In this document: positions 43,567-52,048 of the stretch, piece after piece
Position numbering within the stretch: position 1 is the first letter of the stretch
Layout of the letters: every line of letters begins with the position of its first letter
Assembly: GCA_035533295.1 (NCBI GenBank)
Contig: DATLUA010000014.1
Span: forward strand, 32,284 to 96,283
Length of the DNA: 64,000 nt
Reading direction: 5' to 3'
DNA from: JAGWJU01 sp035533295
GTDB lineage: Bacteria > Elusimicrobiota > Elusimicrobia > UBA1565 > UBA9628
Position numbers and translations under genes: made by a program
Notes under the pieces: generated by a model
The model's input: only the letters and a program-made list of their open reading frames with translations
Told to the model about the DNA's origin: nothing
Database searches by the model: none

Positions 43567-44679
43567 ATGCCCCCTACTCGTCCTGAGGTCGAAAGCTCTC
43601 CGGCGACGGTCTTCGCCAAGGACAAGATTTACGGCCATATGGACCGGGTCCGCGAATGGGTCCAGACCGGCCTTTCCCGCCCCGTCACCATCGAGATGGA
43701 CCTCACCAATCTGTGCAATCAGAAGTGTCCGCACTGCTTCGGCTACGCGCCTGAGCGGGATGCGGCGCGCATGCACTTGGAGGAAGCCAAGCGCATCATC
43801 TCCCAGATTAAAGAGGTCGGCGCGCGCGGCCTGACGTTCACGGGCGGCGGCGATCCTCTAGTGAGCCCCATTTGCCTGCCCTGCGTCGAGCACGCCCGCT
43901 CCCTGGGCCTGGACGTGGGCTTTATCACCAACGCGCAGGCCCTGACCGAGGCGCACGCGCGGACGCTCTTGTCCTGCTGCCAGTGGCTGCGCGTGAGCAT
44001 CGACGCCGCCACCCCGGAAGTGTTCATGAAGACGCACGGGATGGATGAAAAAATGTTCCGCAAAGTGCTGGACAATGTCCGGCTCCTGGCGCGCATCAAG
44101 CGCGAGACGGCCTCCGCTTGCACCTTGGGCGTCGGATTTTTGACCAGCCCCGAGACCAAGAAGGACATCTACGCTTTCGCCGAACTGGGCCTTGATTCGG
44201 GCGTGGATTACGCGCAGTACCGGCCTCTCCTGCGCCGCCACGGCGCGGCGGACGTGGACTATTCCGATCCGGAAATTCTCTCAGAGATGCGCCGAGCCGC
44301 GGCCTTGTCGACCGCGGCTTACCGCGTGGTTTCTTCCGAGCACAAATACGAGCTCATCGCCCGAGGCGAGCTCGAGCGGGACTATAAGAAATGCTACGGC
44401 CAGCATTTCGCGGCGGTTGTCTCCGCGGACAAGAAAATGTATGTCTGCTGCCACATGCGCGGCGTGGAGAAATACTGCCTGGGCGACTTGTCCAAGCAAA
44501 GCTTGAATGAGATTTGGTCATCCGAACACCGGAAAAAAGTGGCGGAGAGCGTGGACTTCAAGGATTGCCCCCCGTTGTGCCGCTGCGATTCCTTTAATAC
44601 GATTCTCTGGAAAATAAAGGAAGAAGGCGCGCCGGCGGATTCGGACCCGCAGCCGCGCGCGCATCCGAACTTCATTTGA
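43567..44679 (+). CDS. Radical SAM/SPASM protein M
   Basis: The protein has 370 residues. Cluster cysteines are C50, C54 and C57 (NLCNQKCPHCFGYAPE), and FTGGGDPL is in the SAM-binding position. VSIDAATPEVFMKTHG is a SPASM-family strand. The C-terminal region has CYGQHFAAVVSADKKMYVCCHM and CPPLCRCDSFN. It lies between two GT2 genes (9 nt after the first; 4-nt TTGA overlap with the second). This makes a carbohydrate or glycopeptide substrate plausible. It is the last rSAM gene of the region. Confidence 0.88.
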   Translation: MPPTRPEVESSPATVFAKDKIYGHMDRVREWVQTGLSRPVTIEMDLTNLCNQKCPHCFGYAPERDAARMHLEEAKRIISQIKEVGARGLTFTGGGDPLVSPICLPCVEHARSLGLDVGFITNAQALTEAHARTLLSCCQWLRVSIDAATPEVFMKTHGMDEKMFRKVLDNVRLLARIKRETASACTLGVGFLTSPETKKDIYAFAELGLDSGVDYAQYRPLLRRHGAADVDYSDPEILSEMRRAAALSTAAYRVVSSEHKYELIARGELERDYKKCYGQHFAAVVSADKKMYVCCHMRGVEKYCLGDLSKQSLNEIWSSEHRKKVAESVDFKDCPPLCRCDSFNTILWKIKEEGAPADSDPQPRAHPNFI

Positions 44680-46013
44680 GCCGGCAATCGCCGATGCGAA
44701 CGCGGATGGCCGCGCCGGCTAAAATCCGAGCGATTGTTCCCAGGCTGAGGGAAGATTCGTGCGCCGCGTTCGCCCACCGGCTAAAGAGATTTCTCCGCGC
44801 CCTGCCTCGCGGGACCGAGGAGATTTTTGCCGGCGAGGAACTTGGAGACGCCGGCGTTGCGCCGCTTAAAAACCTCCGAGACCTGGGCATCGTCGTCGTC
44901 GAGCACGCGCTGACCCAGCCGGTTCTGCGCCATCTCTCGCGCGAGTCGCCCTTTTTATCCTTGATCGTCGCGCGGCTTTGCCGCGATGACGGCGCGGATT
45001 CCTTTTCCGGGCACTGGATGCCAAACTGGTACGGCACTCCGCCGGTCTGGGCCGAGGAGCTCTGGGACTTTTCCCGGGATTTCGAGTCCGAGGAGAAATC
45101 CCGCCTTCTGCCGCGGCGGGTCTTTTTGGGGCAAAAAATCGAAAGCGGCTGGATCGCGGAGCGCCTGGGTGAAATCGAACGGATGCGGCCCGCTCGTCCG
45201 CGGCGCGGTTTGGCCAGCATCATCATTCCCTGCTGGAACGGCCTTGCCTACACGCGCAAATGCCTGGCTTCCGTTCTCAAGCGCACCGACGGACCGCACG
45301 AAATCATCATCGTTGACAACGGCTCCAAGGACGGCACGGCAGGCTACGTCCAGTCCTTGAAGAACCCGAAAATCAGGCTTATCAAGAACCGGAGCAACCG
45401 CGGTTTTCCCGTGGCGGTGAATCAGGGGATGAGGGCGGCCAGGGGCGATTACTTCGTTTGGTTGAACAGCGACGCGGTCGTGACTGACGGCTGGCTGGGG
45501 CGCCTGGTCTCGTGGGCCGAACGTTCGCCGCGGGTCGGCGCGGTCGGGCCCTGCTCCAATGATCCGGGGATATCGTTCCAGCTCCAGGACGGCGCGCCCC
45601 AAGGAAGCGACAAGGCCGCCGCGTTCGCGCGGGCGCTCGCCGAGATGAATTCAGGCCGCAGTACTTGGGTGCCGCTGATTACCGGCTTTTGCTTTTTGGT
45701 CAAGAAAGAAGCCGTCGACCGCATCGGGCTTTTGGATGAGCGCTTCGGCCTGGGCATTTACGAGGATTATGACTACTGCCTAAGGCTGCGGCAGGCCGGC
45801 TACGGAATTTTGATGGCGCAGGACGTCTTTGTCCATCATTCCCGTCACAAGACCTTCGAGCATAACGGCGTCGACGATCCGTCCGCCGCAGCCGGAAACC
45901 GGGACTTGTTCATCCATAAGTGGTGCCGCTTGGCGATGGAGTTTTTGGACAGCTGCGGCAACTCGCAGTTTTTTACGCTAAAAGCGCCCGATAAACTTCG
46001 CCGATCCCTTTAG
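44676..46013 (+). CDS. GT2 glycosyltransferase with N-terminal extension
   Basis: The protein has 445 residues from a TTG giving a TTGA overlap; an ATG at 44694 is an alternative. About 175 N-terminal residues are unassigned, with Trp-rich HWMPNWYGTPPVWAEELWDF. The GT-A domain follows: SIIIPCWNGLAYTRKCL, EIIIVDNGSKDGT, VWLNSDAVVTDGW as the DxD equivalent, and LLDERFGLGIYEDYDYCLRLRQAGY then VFVHHSRHKTF. The catalytic half closely resembles the 42742 enzyme, so the pair may act in succession. Its 3' end overlaps the convergent GT4 gene by 41 nt, which is unusually long. Confidence 0.87.
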   Translation: MSRQSPMRTRMAAPAKIRAIVPRLREDSCAAFAHRLKRFLRALPRGTEEIFAGEELGDAGVAPLKNLRDLGIVVVEHALTQPVLRHLSRESPFLSLIVARLCRDDGADSFSGHWMPNWYGTPPVWAEELWDFSRDFESEEKSRLLPRRVFLGQKIESGWIAERLGEIERMRPARPRRGLASIIIPCWNGLAYTRKCLASVLKRTDGPHEIIIVDNGSKDGTAGYVQSLKNPKIRLIKNRSNRGFPVAVNQGMRAARGDYFVWLNSDAVVTDGWLGRLVSWAERSPRVGAVGPCSNDPGISFQLQDGAPQGSDKAAAFARALAEMNSGRSTWVPLITGFCFLVKKEAVDRIGLLDERFGLGIYEDYDYCLRLRQAGYGILMAQDVFVHHSRHKTFEHNGVDDPSAAAGNRDLFIHKWCRLAMEFLDSCGNSQFFTLKAPDKLRRSL

Positions 46014-47211
46014 CGCGGGCCGACCAGTCATGGTTTTGCTGGACGAAGTCTTGTCCCGCCGCGGAGAGGCGCCGCCAGAGCTCCTCGTCTTCCAGCAGCC
46101 GCAGGGTTTCCCGGGCGAATTTCCTGGGCGAGTCGGCGATGAGCAGGTGGCGGCCGGCCTCGGCGCCCACGGCTTCGTTGGCGCAGGCCGTGGAGACCAC
46201 CGGCGTGCCCATGGCCAGGGCCTCGAGGATTTTTCCTTTGATGCCGTAGCCCAGCTTGAGCGGCGCCACCAGGACCATCGCGCGGGCTTCGTAGGGCTTG
46301 ACGTCCGGGACGGTGCCGGTGACGACGATGCCGGCATCCTTCGCGGCCAAGTCTAGAATGTTTTTCGTCGGATAGGAGCCGACGACGTAAAACTTGGCTC
46401 GCGGCCGCGCCGCCTTAATTCTCGGCCAGGTTTGGGCGGCGAAGCGCAGCACCGCCTCCTCGTTCGGGTAATGCGGGTAGTGACCGACGTAAACGAGGCT
46501 GTCGGGCTCGCGCTCCCGGCGCGGCGGCCCTCCCGAGAAATGCTCCAAATCCACGCCGGTCGGAACGCTGAAGACGCGGTTAAGGGGAACCCAGCGGCCC
46601 ATCCGCCGCCGGTCGGCTTCGCTTACGGTGATGACGGCCTCGAAGCGGCGGCACAGTTCCTTTGTCGCGCGCAGTCTCCTGCGCCAGTCGCCTAATCGGC
46701 GCCATTTATTCCAGCCGGACATCTCCCGAAAATAGGACGAGAAAAAGGACAGCGCGGAAAGGTCGTGGTGCGTCAGGACGCAGGGAAGCCTTGGATTCTC
46801 CGATTTCGCGGCGCGGACATAGGGCGCCATCAAGTCGAACTCCGCGTGAAGCAGGTCGGGCTTTATTTCGCGGACGGCTTTTTTCACGGCTTCGTTCATG
46901 TCGGGGGCGTGGAATCCCGCGATTTCCCGGGGCAGATCCAGGCCATCATCCATCCGCGGAAAATAATTCGCCGGCGGCGCCGCGTGCCGGAGGCTCTGGA
47001 ACAAGCCCTGGAAATAGAGCTTTTCTTGGCACAGGGCCGCGGCGGCGGTTTGCTTGGGGTCATCCCCGCCGGGGCGCAGGAAGGTCAGCAGGTGAAAATC
47101 GTATGAGTCCTTGAGCAGGCGGCAGGCGGTCCAAATGCGCCGGGAGCCGGCGTCGGTGGGAATCGGCGCCCAGGGAGTCAGCAGCAGGACTTTCGGTTTG
47201 CGCGCGCTCAT
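45973..47211 (-). CDS. GT4-like glycosyltransferase
   Basis: The protein has 412 residues from the ATG at 47211; the longer open frame upstream would run into the next gene. It has a GT-B fold: KVLLLTPWAPIPTDAGSRRIW at the N-terminus, a central EAVITVSEADRRRM and VPTGVDLEHF, then SLVYVGHYPHYPNEEAVLRF. The donor-binding region is MVLVAPLKLGYGIKGKILEALAMGTPVVSTACANEAV. These are hallmarks of family-4 retaining transferases. It probably adds a sugar to an envelope glycan. It is last in the rhodanese-fpg-TMTC-GT2-GT4 minus-strand set, 11 nt after GT2. Confidence 0.88.
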   Translation of the reverse strand: MSARKPKVLLLTPWAPIPTDAGSRRIWTACRLLKDSYDFHLLTFLRPGGDDPKQTAAAALCQEKLYFQGLFQSLRHAAPPANYFPRMDDGLDLPREIAGFHAPDMNEAVKKAVREIKPDLLHAEFDLMAPYVRAAKSENPRLPCVLTHHDLSALSFFSSYFREMSGWNKWRRLGDWRRRLRATKELCRRFEAVITVSEADRRRMGRWVPLNRVFSVPTGVDLEHFSGGPPRREREPDSLVYVGHYPHYPNEEAVLRFAAQTWPRIKAARPRAKFYVVGSYPTKNILDLAAKDAGIVVTGTVPDVKPYEARAMVLVAPLKLGYGIKGKILEALAMGTPVVSTACANEAVGAEAGRHLLIADSPRKFARETLRLLEDEELWRRLSAAGQDFVQQNHDWSARAKGIGEVYRALLA

Positions 47212-47222
47212 GTCGAATCGAG

Positions 47223-48251
47223 TTATTTTATAAAAGATTTGGGCAAAGGCCTTCCGGCGAGAAATCCGGTTCCGTAGGCGAGATGGCACAGCGGCACCAG
47301 CGCGAAAAACAGGAGTCCGGCGGCCGGGTTTTTGCTCTTCCAGGCGCCGCGAGCGGCCGCTCCGGCGGCGGCCAGGGCGTAGAGCGCGGGCGCTATCCAA
47401 AAGGGCCAAGCGGGCCGCGCGGCGGCCAGAAAAACGGCGTAAAGGACGAGGACGGCGGGGAAGAAGAACACGGCTTGGGCCGCGCGCGGGAGCTTGCGCG
47501 TGATTTGCCGCCGGCCCACGCCCGATTCGTAGACCTGAGACAGGAATTTCCCCAGTTCGGCTCGCCGGCGATGATAAACGGCCAGGACCGGGGCGTAGAG
47601 CGCGCGGCGTCCCAAGGCGCGAAGATTTAAAACGAAAAGATTTTCCTCCGCGGAGGCCAGATGAGGATCAAAGCGCAGCCCCAATTCCCGAAAAGCCGCC
47701 GCCCGCGCGCAAAGATTGCACAGGGCGAAGGATTTTTCATCGGCCCGGAGCATCCGAGGCCCGGGGGCGTAGCGCCGGCGCATGGGTCCCGCGCCAATCC
47801 AGGATTCCAGCACTAGGCCCGAGGCGCGCTCGAAAAGGCCGCTGCCGGGCGGCGTCAAGTTTGGCCCGCCCAAAACCCACGCGTCGCCGTGCTTAGCGAT
47901 AAGGCTGGCCGCCTCCGCGAAGAGCCCCGGCGGGGCCTCGACGTCGTCATCGAGGAAGTAAATCCATTCTCCCCGCGTCCGCGCCAGGGCGGCGTTGCGC
48001 GCGGCCCCGCGCGATTGCCGCTCCAGCAGGATGATTTCCAGGCATGGGATAAGAGCCGAGAACGAGCGCGCCATGTCGACGTCTTCCATATCCTCCCCGT
48101 TGACGGCGACGACGATTTCCCGGACCAAGCGCAGATCCGCCGCCTGCAGGCTCCTGAGGCAGGAACGCAGGAGCTCCGGGCGCCGGTGGGTGAGGACCAG
48201 CACGGAGAAAAGAGCTTCGCGGCTCGATGCGCCTGCCGGAGCGGGCGTCAT
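47223..48251 (-). CDS. GT2 glycosyltransferase with C-terminal membrane helices
   Basis: The protein has 342 residues from an ATGA overlap with the TMTC-like gene. It has SVLVLTHRRPELLRSCL, EIVVAVNGED, SRGAARNAALARTRGEWIYFLDDDVEAP with DDD at 101-103 as the metal site, and a later SAEENLFVLNLRALG. From about residue 265, hydrophobic helices follow (AVFFFPAVLVLYAVFLAA and PFWIAPALYALAAAGAAA), so the enzyme is membrane-bound with a cytoplasmic catalytic domain. This architecture is common for enzymes acting on lipid-linked saccharides. Confidence 0.87.
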   Translation of the reverse strand: MTPAPAGASSREALFSVLVLTHRRPELLRSCLRSLQAADLRLVREIVVAVNGEDMEDVDMARSFSALIPCLEIILLERQSRGAARNAALARTRGEWIYFLDDDVEAPPGLFAEAASLIAKHGDAWVLGGPNLTPPGSGLFERASGLVLESWIGAGPMRRRYAPGPRMLRADEKSFALCNLCARAAAFRELGLRFDPHLASAEENLFVLNLRALGRRALYAPVLAVYHRRRAELGKFLSQVYESGVGRRQITRKLPRAAQAVFFFPAVLVLYAVFLAAARPAWPFWIAPALYALAAAGAAARGAWKSKNPAAGLLFFALVPLCHLAYGTGFLAGRPLPKSFIK

Positions 48252-50866
48252 GGCCCGGCCGGCGCGGCCTTGGGCAGCGCGTTCAACTGCCGCATGAGAG
48301 CATCGGCGTCCGCGTTTTTGCCCGATTCCCGATAGGCTTGGGCCAGCCATTCGTAGGCGGCGCGATAGTCCGGAAAATCGGCGATGGCCCGCTTCCAGGC
48401 TTGTTCGGCTTTAGAGAGGCGGCCCTGGCGGCAGTAGCAGATGCCCATATTGGTCCATGTTGGCGCCAGATCCTCGCCCCGGTCGGACGGAAGGGAATTG
48501 GCGATGGCCGCGCGGTAGTCCTTGATGGCTGCGGGAAAGTCCCCTTCCTGCAGGTAAACGTTGCCCATGTTGTTTAAGAGGCTGGGGTGCCCGGGAAAAA
48601 GGTCCAGGGCCAGCAGTAGGTATTTCTTGGCTTGGCCCAGGTCGCCGCGCATTTCGTACAAGCCGCCCAAGTTGTTGAGCGCCTCGATTTTACGCGGATC
48701 GAGAGTCAGGGTTTTTTTATACAACGCGATGGCCTTGTCGGCATGGCCCGATTGCTGTTCGATGACGGCCAGGTTGTAGGCCGCGTCCGAATAGCCGTTG
48801 TCCAAAGCCAAGGCTTTTTCCAAGGATTGCTCGGCATCGGCGGTCAGGCCGCAATGCTCCTGCGCCATGCCCAGGTTGTAGCGTGATGCGGCGTCGTTGG
48901 GACTGCGGGCGATGGCGCGGCGAAGCCACTCGAGGGCTTGGGGGCATTCCGCGGCGTGATCGTACTCGACTCCTAGGTTCATCATGGCTCGCGCGTCTTT
49001 CGGCGCGGCGGCCAAAAAAGACGCCCAAGTCTGGATCGCTTCCCGAATCTCGCCGCGTTTGTCCAAAAGGAACGCGAACGCGAACCGCGCTTCGAAGCTG
49101 CGCGGATTTTTTCGCACGGCCTCCTGCAGCTGATAGGCGGCCAAGTCCGGCCGCCCTGTTTTTTCTAAAAGCTCCGCAAGGTTGATTTGGGCCGGAGTGT
49201 CGTTCGGATTTTCCAGCAGCGCTTTGTGATAGGCCGCCATCGCGCCGATGAATTTGCCTTGGCGCGCCAGCGCGGCGCCGAGGCTGTCGTAGGGAATGGA
49301 ATTGCCGGGATTAAGGCCGGCTGCCTTGGAATAAAGATTGAGCGCTCCCCGGGAACGGCCTTTTATTTCCTGCAGGCCGGCCAAGTTGTTAATAGCCTCC
49401 ACGTAGCGGGGATTGAGCAAGATCGCGGTCTTGTAGTCTTGTTCCGCGCCGGCCCAATCGCCCTGGGCTTGCCGCATAAAACCCAGATTGTAATAGACCC
49501 TGGCGTTTTTTGTTTCCAGGGCGGCCTCCCGGCCGAAAAGCACGGCGTCGCTCTTCCAGTCGCGGTTGCGGGCCCGCGTCATCGCGGAAAATAAAAGGAG
49601 GACAGCGCCTATGCCAAAGGCTGCGACAAACCTGCGCAGCGGGCGCCCTTGTTTTGATATCCGGGCAAGTCCGAGCGAAGCAGCCCAGCCCATAATCCAG
49701 CAGGCGCCGATGGCGGCGGGATAGAGATAGCGTTCCGCCATGGGATTATAGAGCTTGACGATATTCGAGGCCGGCAGCAGGACGATGGCCGACCAACCCA
49801 GTGCCCAGCATGGGGGCCTTGCGCCCGCGGCATAGGCGCGATAACCGGCCGCGAAAAGAAAAACGAAGAGCGCCAAAGCCGCCCAGAGGCGCCAGTCCTT
49901 CCAGGAAGAAATCAGCGGCGGAGCCCGATCCGCGTGCAGTGGATAAGGAATCGCCATCAGTTCGAAATAATTGGAGAAAACCACGCACATGGTCCTAAAA
50001 TTGAGGGCGGGCGAATGATAAAGGGCGTCCCATTGAGGCGTGGAGGGGTTAAGCACTTCTTCCCGCGGGCTCGCGGCCGAAATTTGGGGGGGCGGATCGT
50101 CTTTCGCCGCTAGAACCGCCGGCGCGGCCGAAGAAGCGATGCTCTTGTAGCCCGATCTGTCGGACCTGAAATGCCAGTAGTACAGGGCCAGATAGCCGAA
50201 AACAAGCATGGCCGCGATCCGCCGCAGGCGATTCTCGCGCCAGGGCTTTTTCAGGAAGCAGAAATCAAACCACAAGGCCGCGGCCGGAAGAACCAGGGCG
50301 GTTTCCTTAGAGAATGCTCCGAAGGCGTAGGCCATCCCCGCCGCGGCCAGGGCCACGCCCGCGCTGCCCGTATCCGACGCCTTCTCCATTTTCCAGTAGG
50401 CCAGGAGAGCTAGAAGCATGAAAAAGGTGGCCAGGATATCCGGGCGGAAACTAGGCATGTTCACGGCTTCCGTGTTAATCGGATGGACCCCGAAAGCCAG
50501 ACCTGCGAGCAGGGCCGCGTCGGGCTCAAGGAAAATCAGGCCCGCCCGCCAGACCAGGACGGCGTTGAGCCCGTGGAGAACGATGTTGGTGAGATGATAT
50601 CCGAAGGGAGCGTTTCCCCATAGCCGGTGGTCAAAAACGAGCGAGGCGAGGAAGACGGGGCGCGCCGCGCTGAGAATCGGGACGACGGGCGCGAGGTCAA
50701 TTTGTTCCACGAGCGTTTTTAAGGCCGAGGGATTGGCCAGAAAAGCGTTGTTCTCAATGAGGATGTGATCGTCCCAGCAAAAGCCGTTTTTGAGCGAATT
50801 GGAGTAGGCGAAAAACGCCGCGGCGAAAATCACCGCGCCCAGGCAGAGGTTTTTTATTTTTGACAC
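48248..50866 (-). CDS. TMTC-like multi-pass membrane protein with TPR tail (GT-C type)
   Basis: The protein has 872 residues from a GTG at 50866, which overlaps the fpg 3' end by 13 nt; the longer open frame lies within fpg and looks spurious. After the first helix comes GFCWDDHILIENN, with D32-D33 as the acidic pair of GT-C glycosyltransferases. YHLTNIVLHGLNAVLVWRAG and a series of about 10 membrane helices follow to about residue 460. The C-terminal 400 residues are TPRs (VYYNLGFMRQAQGDWAGAEQDYKTAI and IEALNNLGGLYEMRGDLGQAKKYL). Eukaryotic TMTC proteins are O-mannosyltransferases; transfer to protein here is an inference. Confidence 0.82.
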   Translation of the reverse strand: MSKIKNLCLGAVIFAAAFFAYSNSLKNGFCWDDHILIENNAFLANPSALKTLVEQIDLAPVVPILSAARPVFLASLVFDHRLWGNAPFGYHLTNIVLHGLNAVLVWRAGLIFLEPDAALLAGLAFGVHPINTEAVNMPSFRPDILATFFMLLALLAYWKMEKASDTGSAGVALAAAGMAYAFGAFSKETALVLPAAALWFDFCFLKKPWRENRLRRIAAMLVFGYLALYYWHFRSDRSGYKSIASSAAPAVLAAKDDPPPQISAASPREEVLNPSTPQWDALYHSPALNFRTMCVVFSNYFELMAIPYPLHADRAPPLISSWKDWRLWAALALFVFLFAAGYRAYAAGARPPCWALGWSAIVLLPASNIVKLYNPMAERYLYPAAIGACWIMGWAASLGLARISKQGRPLRRFVAAFGIGAVLLLFSAMTRARNRDWKSDAVLFGREAALETKNARVYYNLGFMRQAQGDWAGAEQDYKTAILLNPRYVEAINNLAGLQEIKGRSRGALNLYSKAAGLNPGNSIPYDSLGAALARQGKFIGAMAAYHKALLENPNDTPAQINLAELLEKTGRPDLAAYQLQEAVRKNPRSFEARFAFAFLLDKRGEIREAIQTWASFLAAAPKDARAMMNLGVEYDHAAECPQALEWLRRAIARSPNDAASRYNLGMAQEHCGLTADAEQSLEKALALDNGYSDAAYNLAVIEQQSGHADKAIALYKKTLTLDPRKIEALNNLGGLYEMRGDLGQAKKYLLLALDLFPGHPSLLNNMGNVYLQEGDFPAAIKDYRAAIANSLPSDRGEDLAPTWTNMGICYCRQGRLSKAEQAWKRAIADFPDYRAAYEWLAQAYRESGKNADADALMRQLNALPKAAPAGP

Positions 50867-51636
50867 AATGGGCAATACCGGCTGGTGCGTCCGGCCAGGG
50901 GTTTGGGGGTCGCTTTCAAGGCGTGGCCGCAGGCGCGGCCGGCCTTGCGGCCGTAGACGTTGACGAACTTCTGGAAGCCGCCGGGAGCGCCCGCCGGATC
51001 GAGGAAGCTCTCGTCCCCCAAAGTGCTGCCTCCGGACTCGATGGCCAAGGACAGCACGCGGACAATCGCGGCGTGAAGCGCGCCGCACTCGGCGCGGGAA
51101 ACCCGGTGGCCGGGCCGGCCGGGCCTGATCTTGGCGAGATAGAGCGCCTCCGTCGCGTAGATGTTGCCGATGCCTGCGACCACGCGCTGGTCCATGAGCA
51201 AGACTTTCACGCCGGCGCGGCTTTTCTTAAGCGCGCGGAAAAGATGCTCCGGCGTGAACTCGGGGCTTAAAGGCTCCGGGCCCAAGGGCGGCAAGGCGCA
51301 GCCCACGCGGCCAAAGCGCCGCGGATCGTGGAAGGCGACGCTCACGTCCCCGGCGCGAAGCACGAAGCGGGTGTGCGGACCGTCCTCCCCGAAGCTCAGC
51401 CGGCCGGACATGCCCAGGTGCAGGATGAGATTTTTTCCGTTGGACAGATCGAGAATGAGGTATTTCCCGCGCCGGCGCACGGCGGTAATCTCGGCGCCTT
51501 CGGCAGCGCGCAAAACTCCGGGCAAGGCCTTGCGGTTAAACCCCGGCGGGCGGATTTCGCAGGAGGAGATCGTCAGCCCTCGCAGGCGCGGCTCAAGCGC
51601 GCGGCGCACGGTCTCGACTTCGGGCAGTTCCGGCAA
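50854..51636 (-). CDS. mutM: Formamidopyrimidine-DNA glycosylase (Fpg/MutM)
   Basis: The protein has 260 residues. MPELPEVETVRRAL gives the catalytic N-terminal proline and glutamate (P2, E3), RGKYLILDL the conserved lysine, and QRVVAGIGNIYATEALYLAKI the helix-two-turn-helix. It removes oxidised purines from DNA. The C-terminal zinc finger is incomplete: where the family has CxxCG, this reads GRACG, so one of four cysteines is a glycine, while the YCPLCQ pair is intact. The stop overlaps the start of the TMTC-like gene. The rhodanese gene ends 6 nt upstream. Confidence 0.93.
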   Translation of the reverse strand: MPELPEVETVRRALEPRLRGLTISSCEIRPPGFNRKALPGVLRAAEGAEITAVRRRGKYLILDLSNGKNLILHLGMSGRLSFGEDGPHTRFVLRAGDVSVAFHDPRRFGRVGCALPPLGPEPLSPEFTPEHLFRALKKSRAGVKVLLMDQRVVAGIGNIYATEALYLAKIRPGRPGHRVSRAECGALHAAIVRVLSLAIESGGSTLGDESFLDPAGAPGGFQKFVNVYGRKAGRACGHALKATPKPLAGRTSRYCPLCQK

Positions 51637-51642
51637 GGCGGC

Positions 51643-51990
51643 CTATAAGCTTCGGTTGGAGTCGCCGGGTCCCAAGGTCAGGGTCGGATCGACCCGCTGG
51701 GCCCAGGCCAGGATGCCGCCCGCGACGTTGACCGCCCGATAATTTTTGCCGCGGAGAAATTCGACCGCATGCGCGGAGCGCCCGCCGCTTCGGCAATGGA
51801 CGACCACCTCGACCGAGGCGTCAATCTCGGCGACTCTCTGCGGCAGTTCTCCCAGGGGGATAAGAACGGAGCCGGGAATGCGCGCCTCCTGGTGCTCTTC
51901 CACTTCGCGCACGTCGAGGAGGGTGAAAGCGTCCTTCCTCTCGATTTTGGCCTTTAGTTCTTCAACGCTGATTTCCGGGATTTTAGGCAT
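51643..51990 (-). CDS. Rhodanese-domain protein
   Basis: This 115-residue single rhodanese domain has active-site C66 in VVHCRSGGRSAHAVEFL, the usual six-residue loop of sulfurtransferases. LLDVREVEEHQEARIPGSV is the N-terminal signature. It is likely cytoplasmic, carrying persulfide sulfur; the acceptor is unknown. AGAGAGGTGA before the ATG is a good ribosome site, and TATAAT (complement of 52018-52023) may be its -10 element. It is first in the set followed by fpg. Confidence 0.92.
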   Translation of the reverse strand: MPKIPEISVEELKAKIERKDAFTLLDVREVEEHQEARIPGSVLIPLGELPQRVAEIDASVEVVVHCRSGGRSAHAVEFLRGKNYRAVNVAGGILAWAQRVDPTLTLGPGDSNRSL

Positions 51991-52048
51991 GGCTCACCTC
52001 TCTTTGAAGATGAAGCCATTATACCGCTTCTTCGGCGGAGCCGCGCGC

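Noticed and set aside
50867..51088. Upstream extension of the TMTC-like protein inside fpg
   Set aside because: It is Arg-rich, lies in the fpg coding region, and the first membrane helix begins directly after the GTG at 50866.
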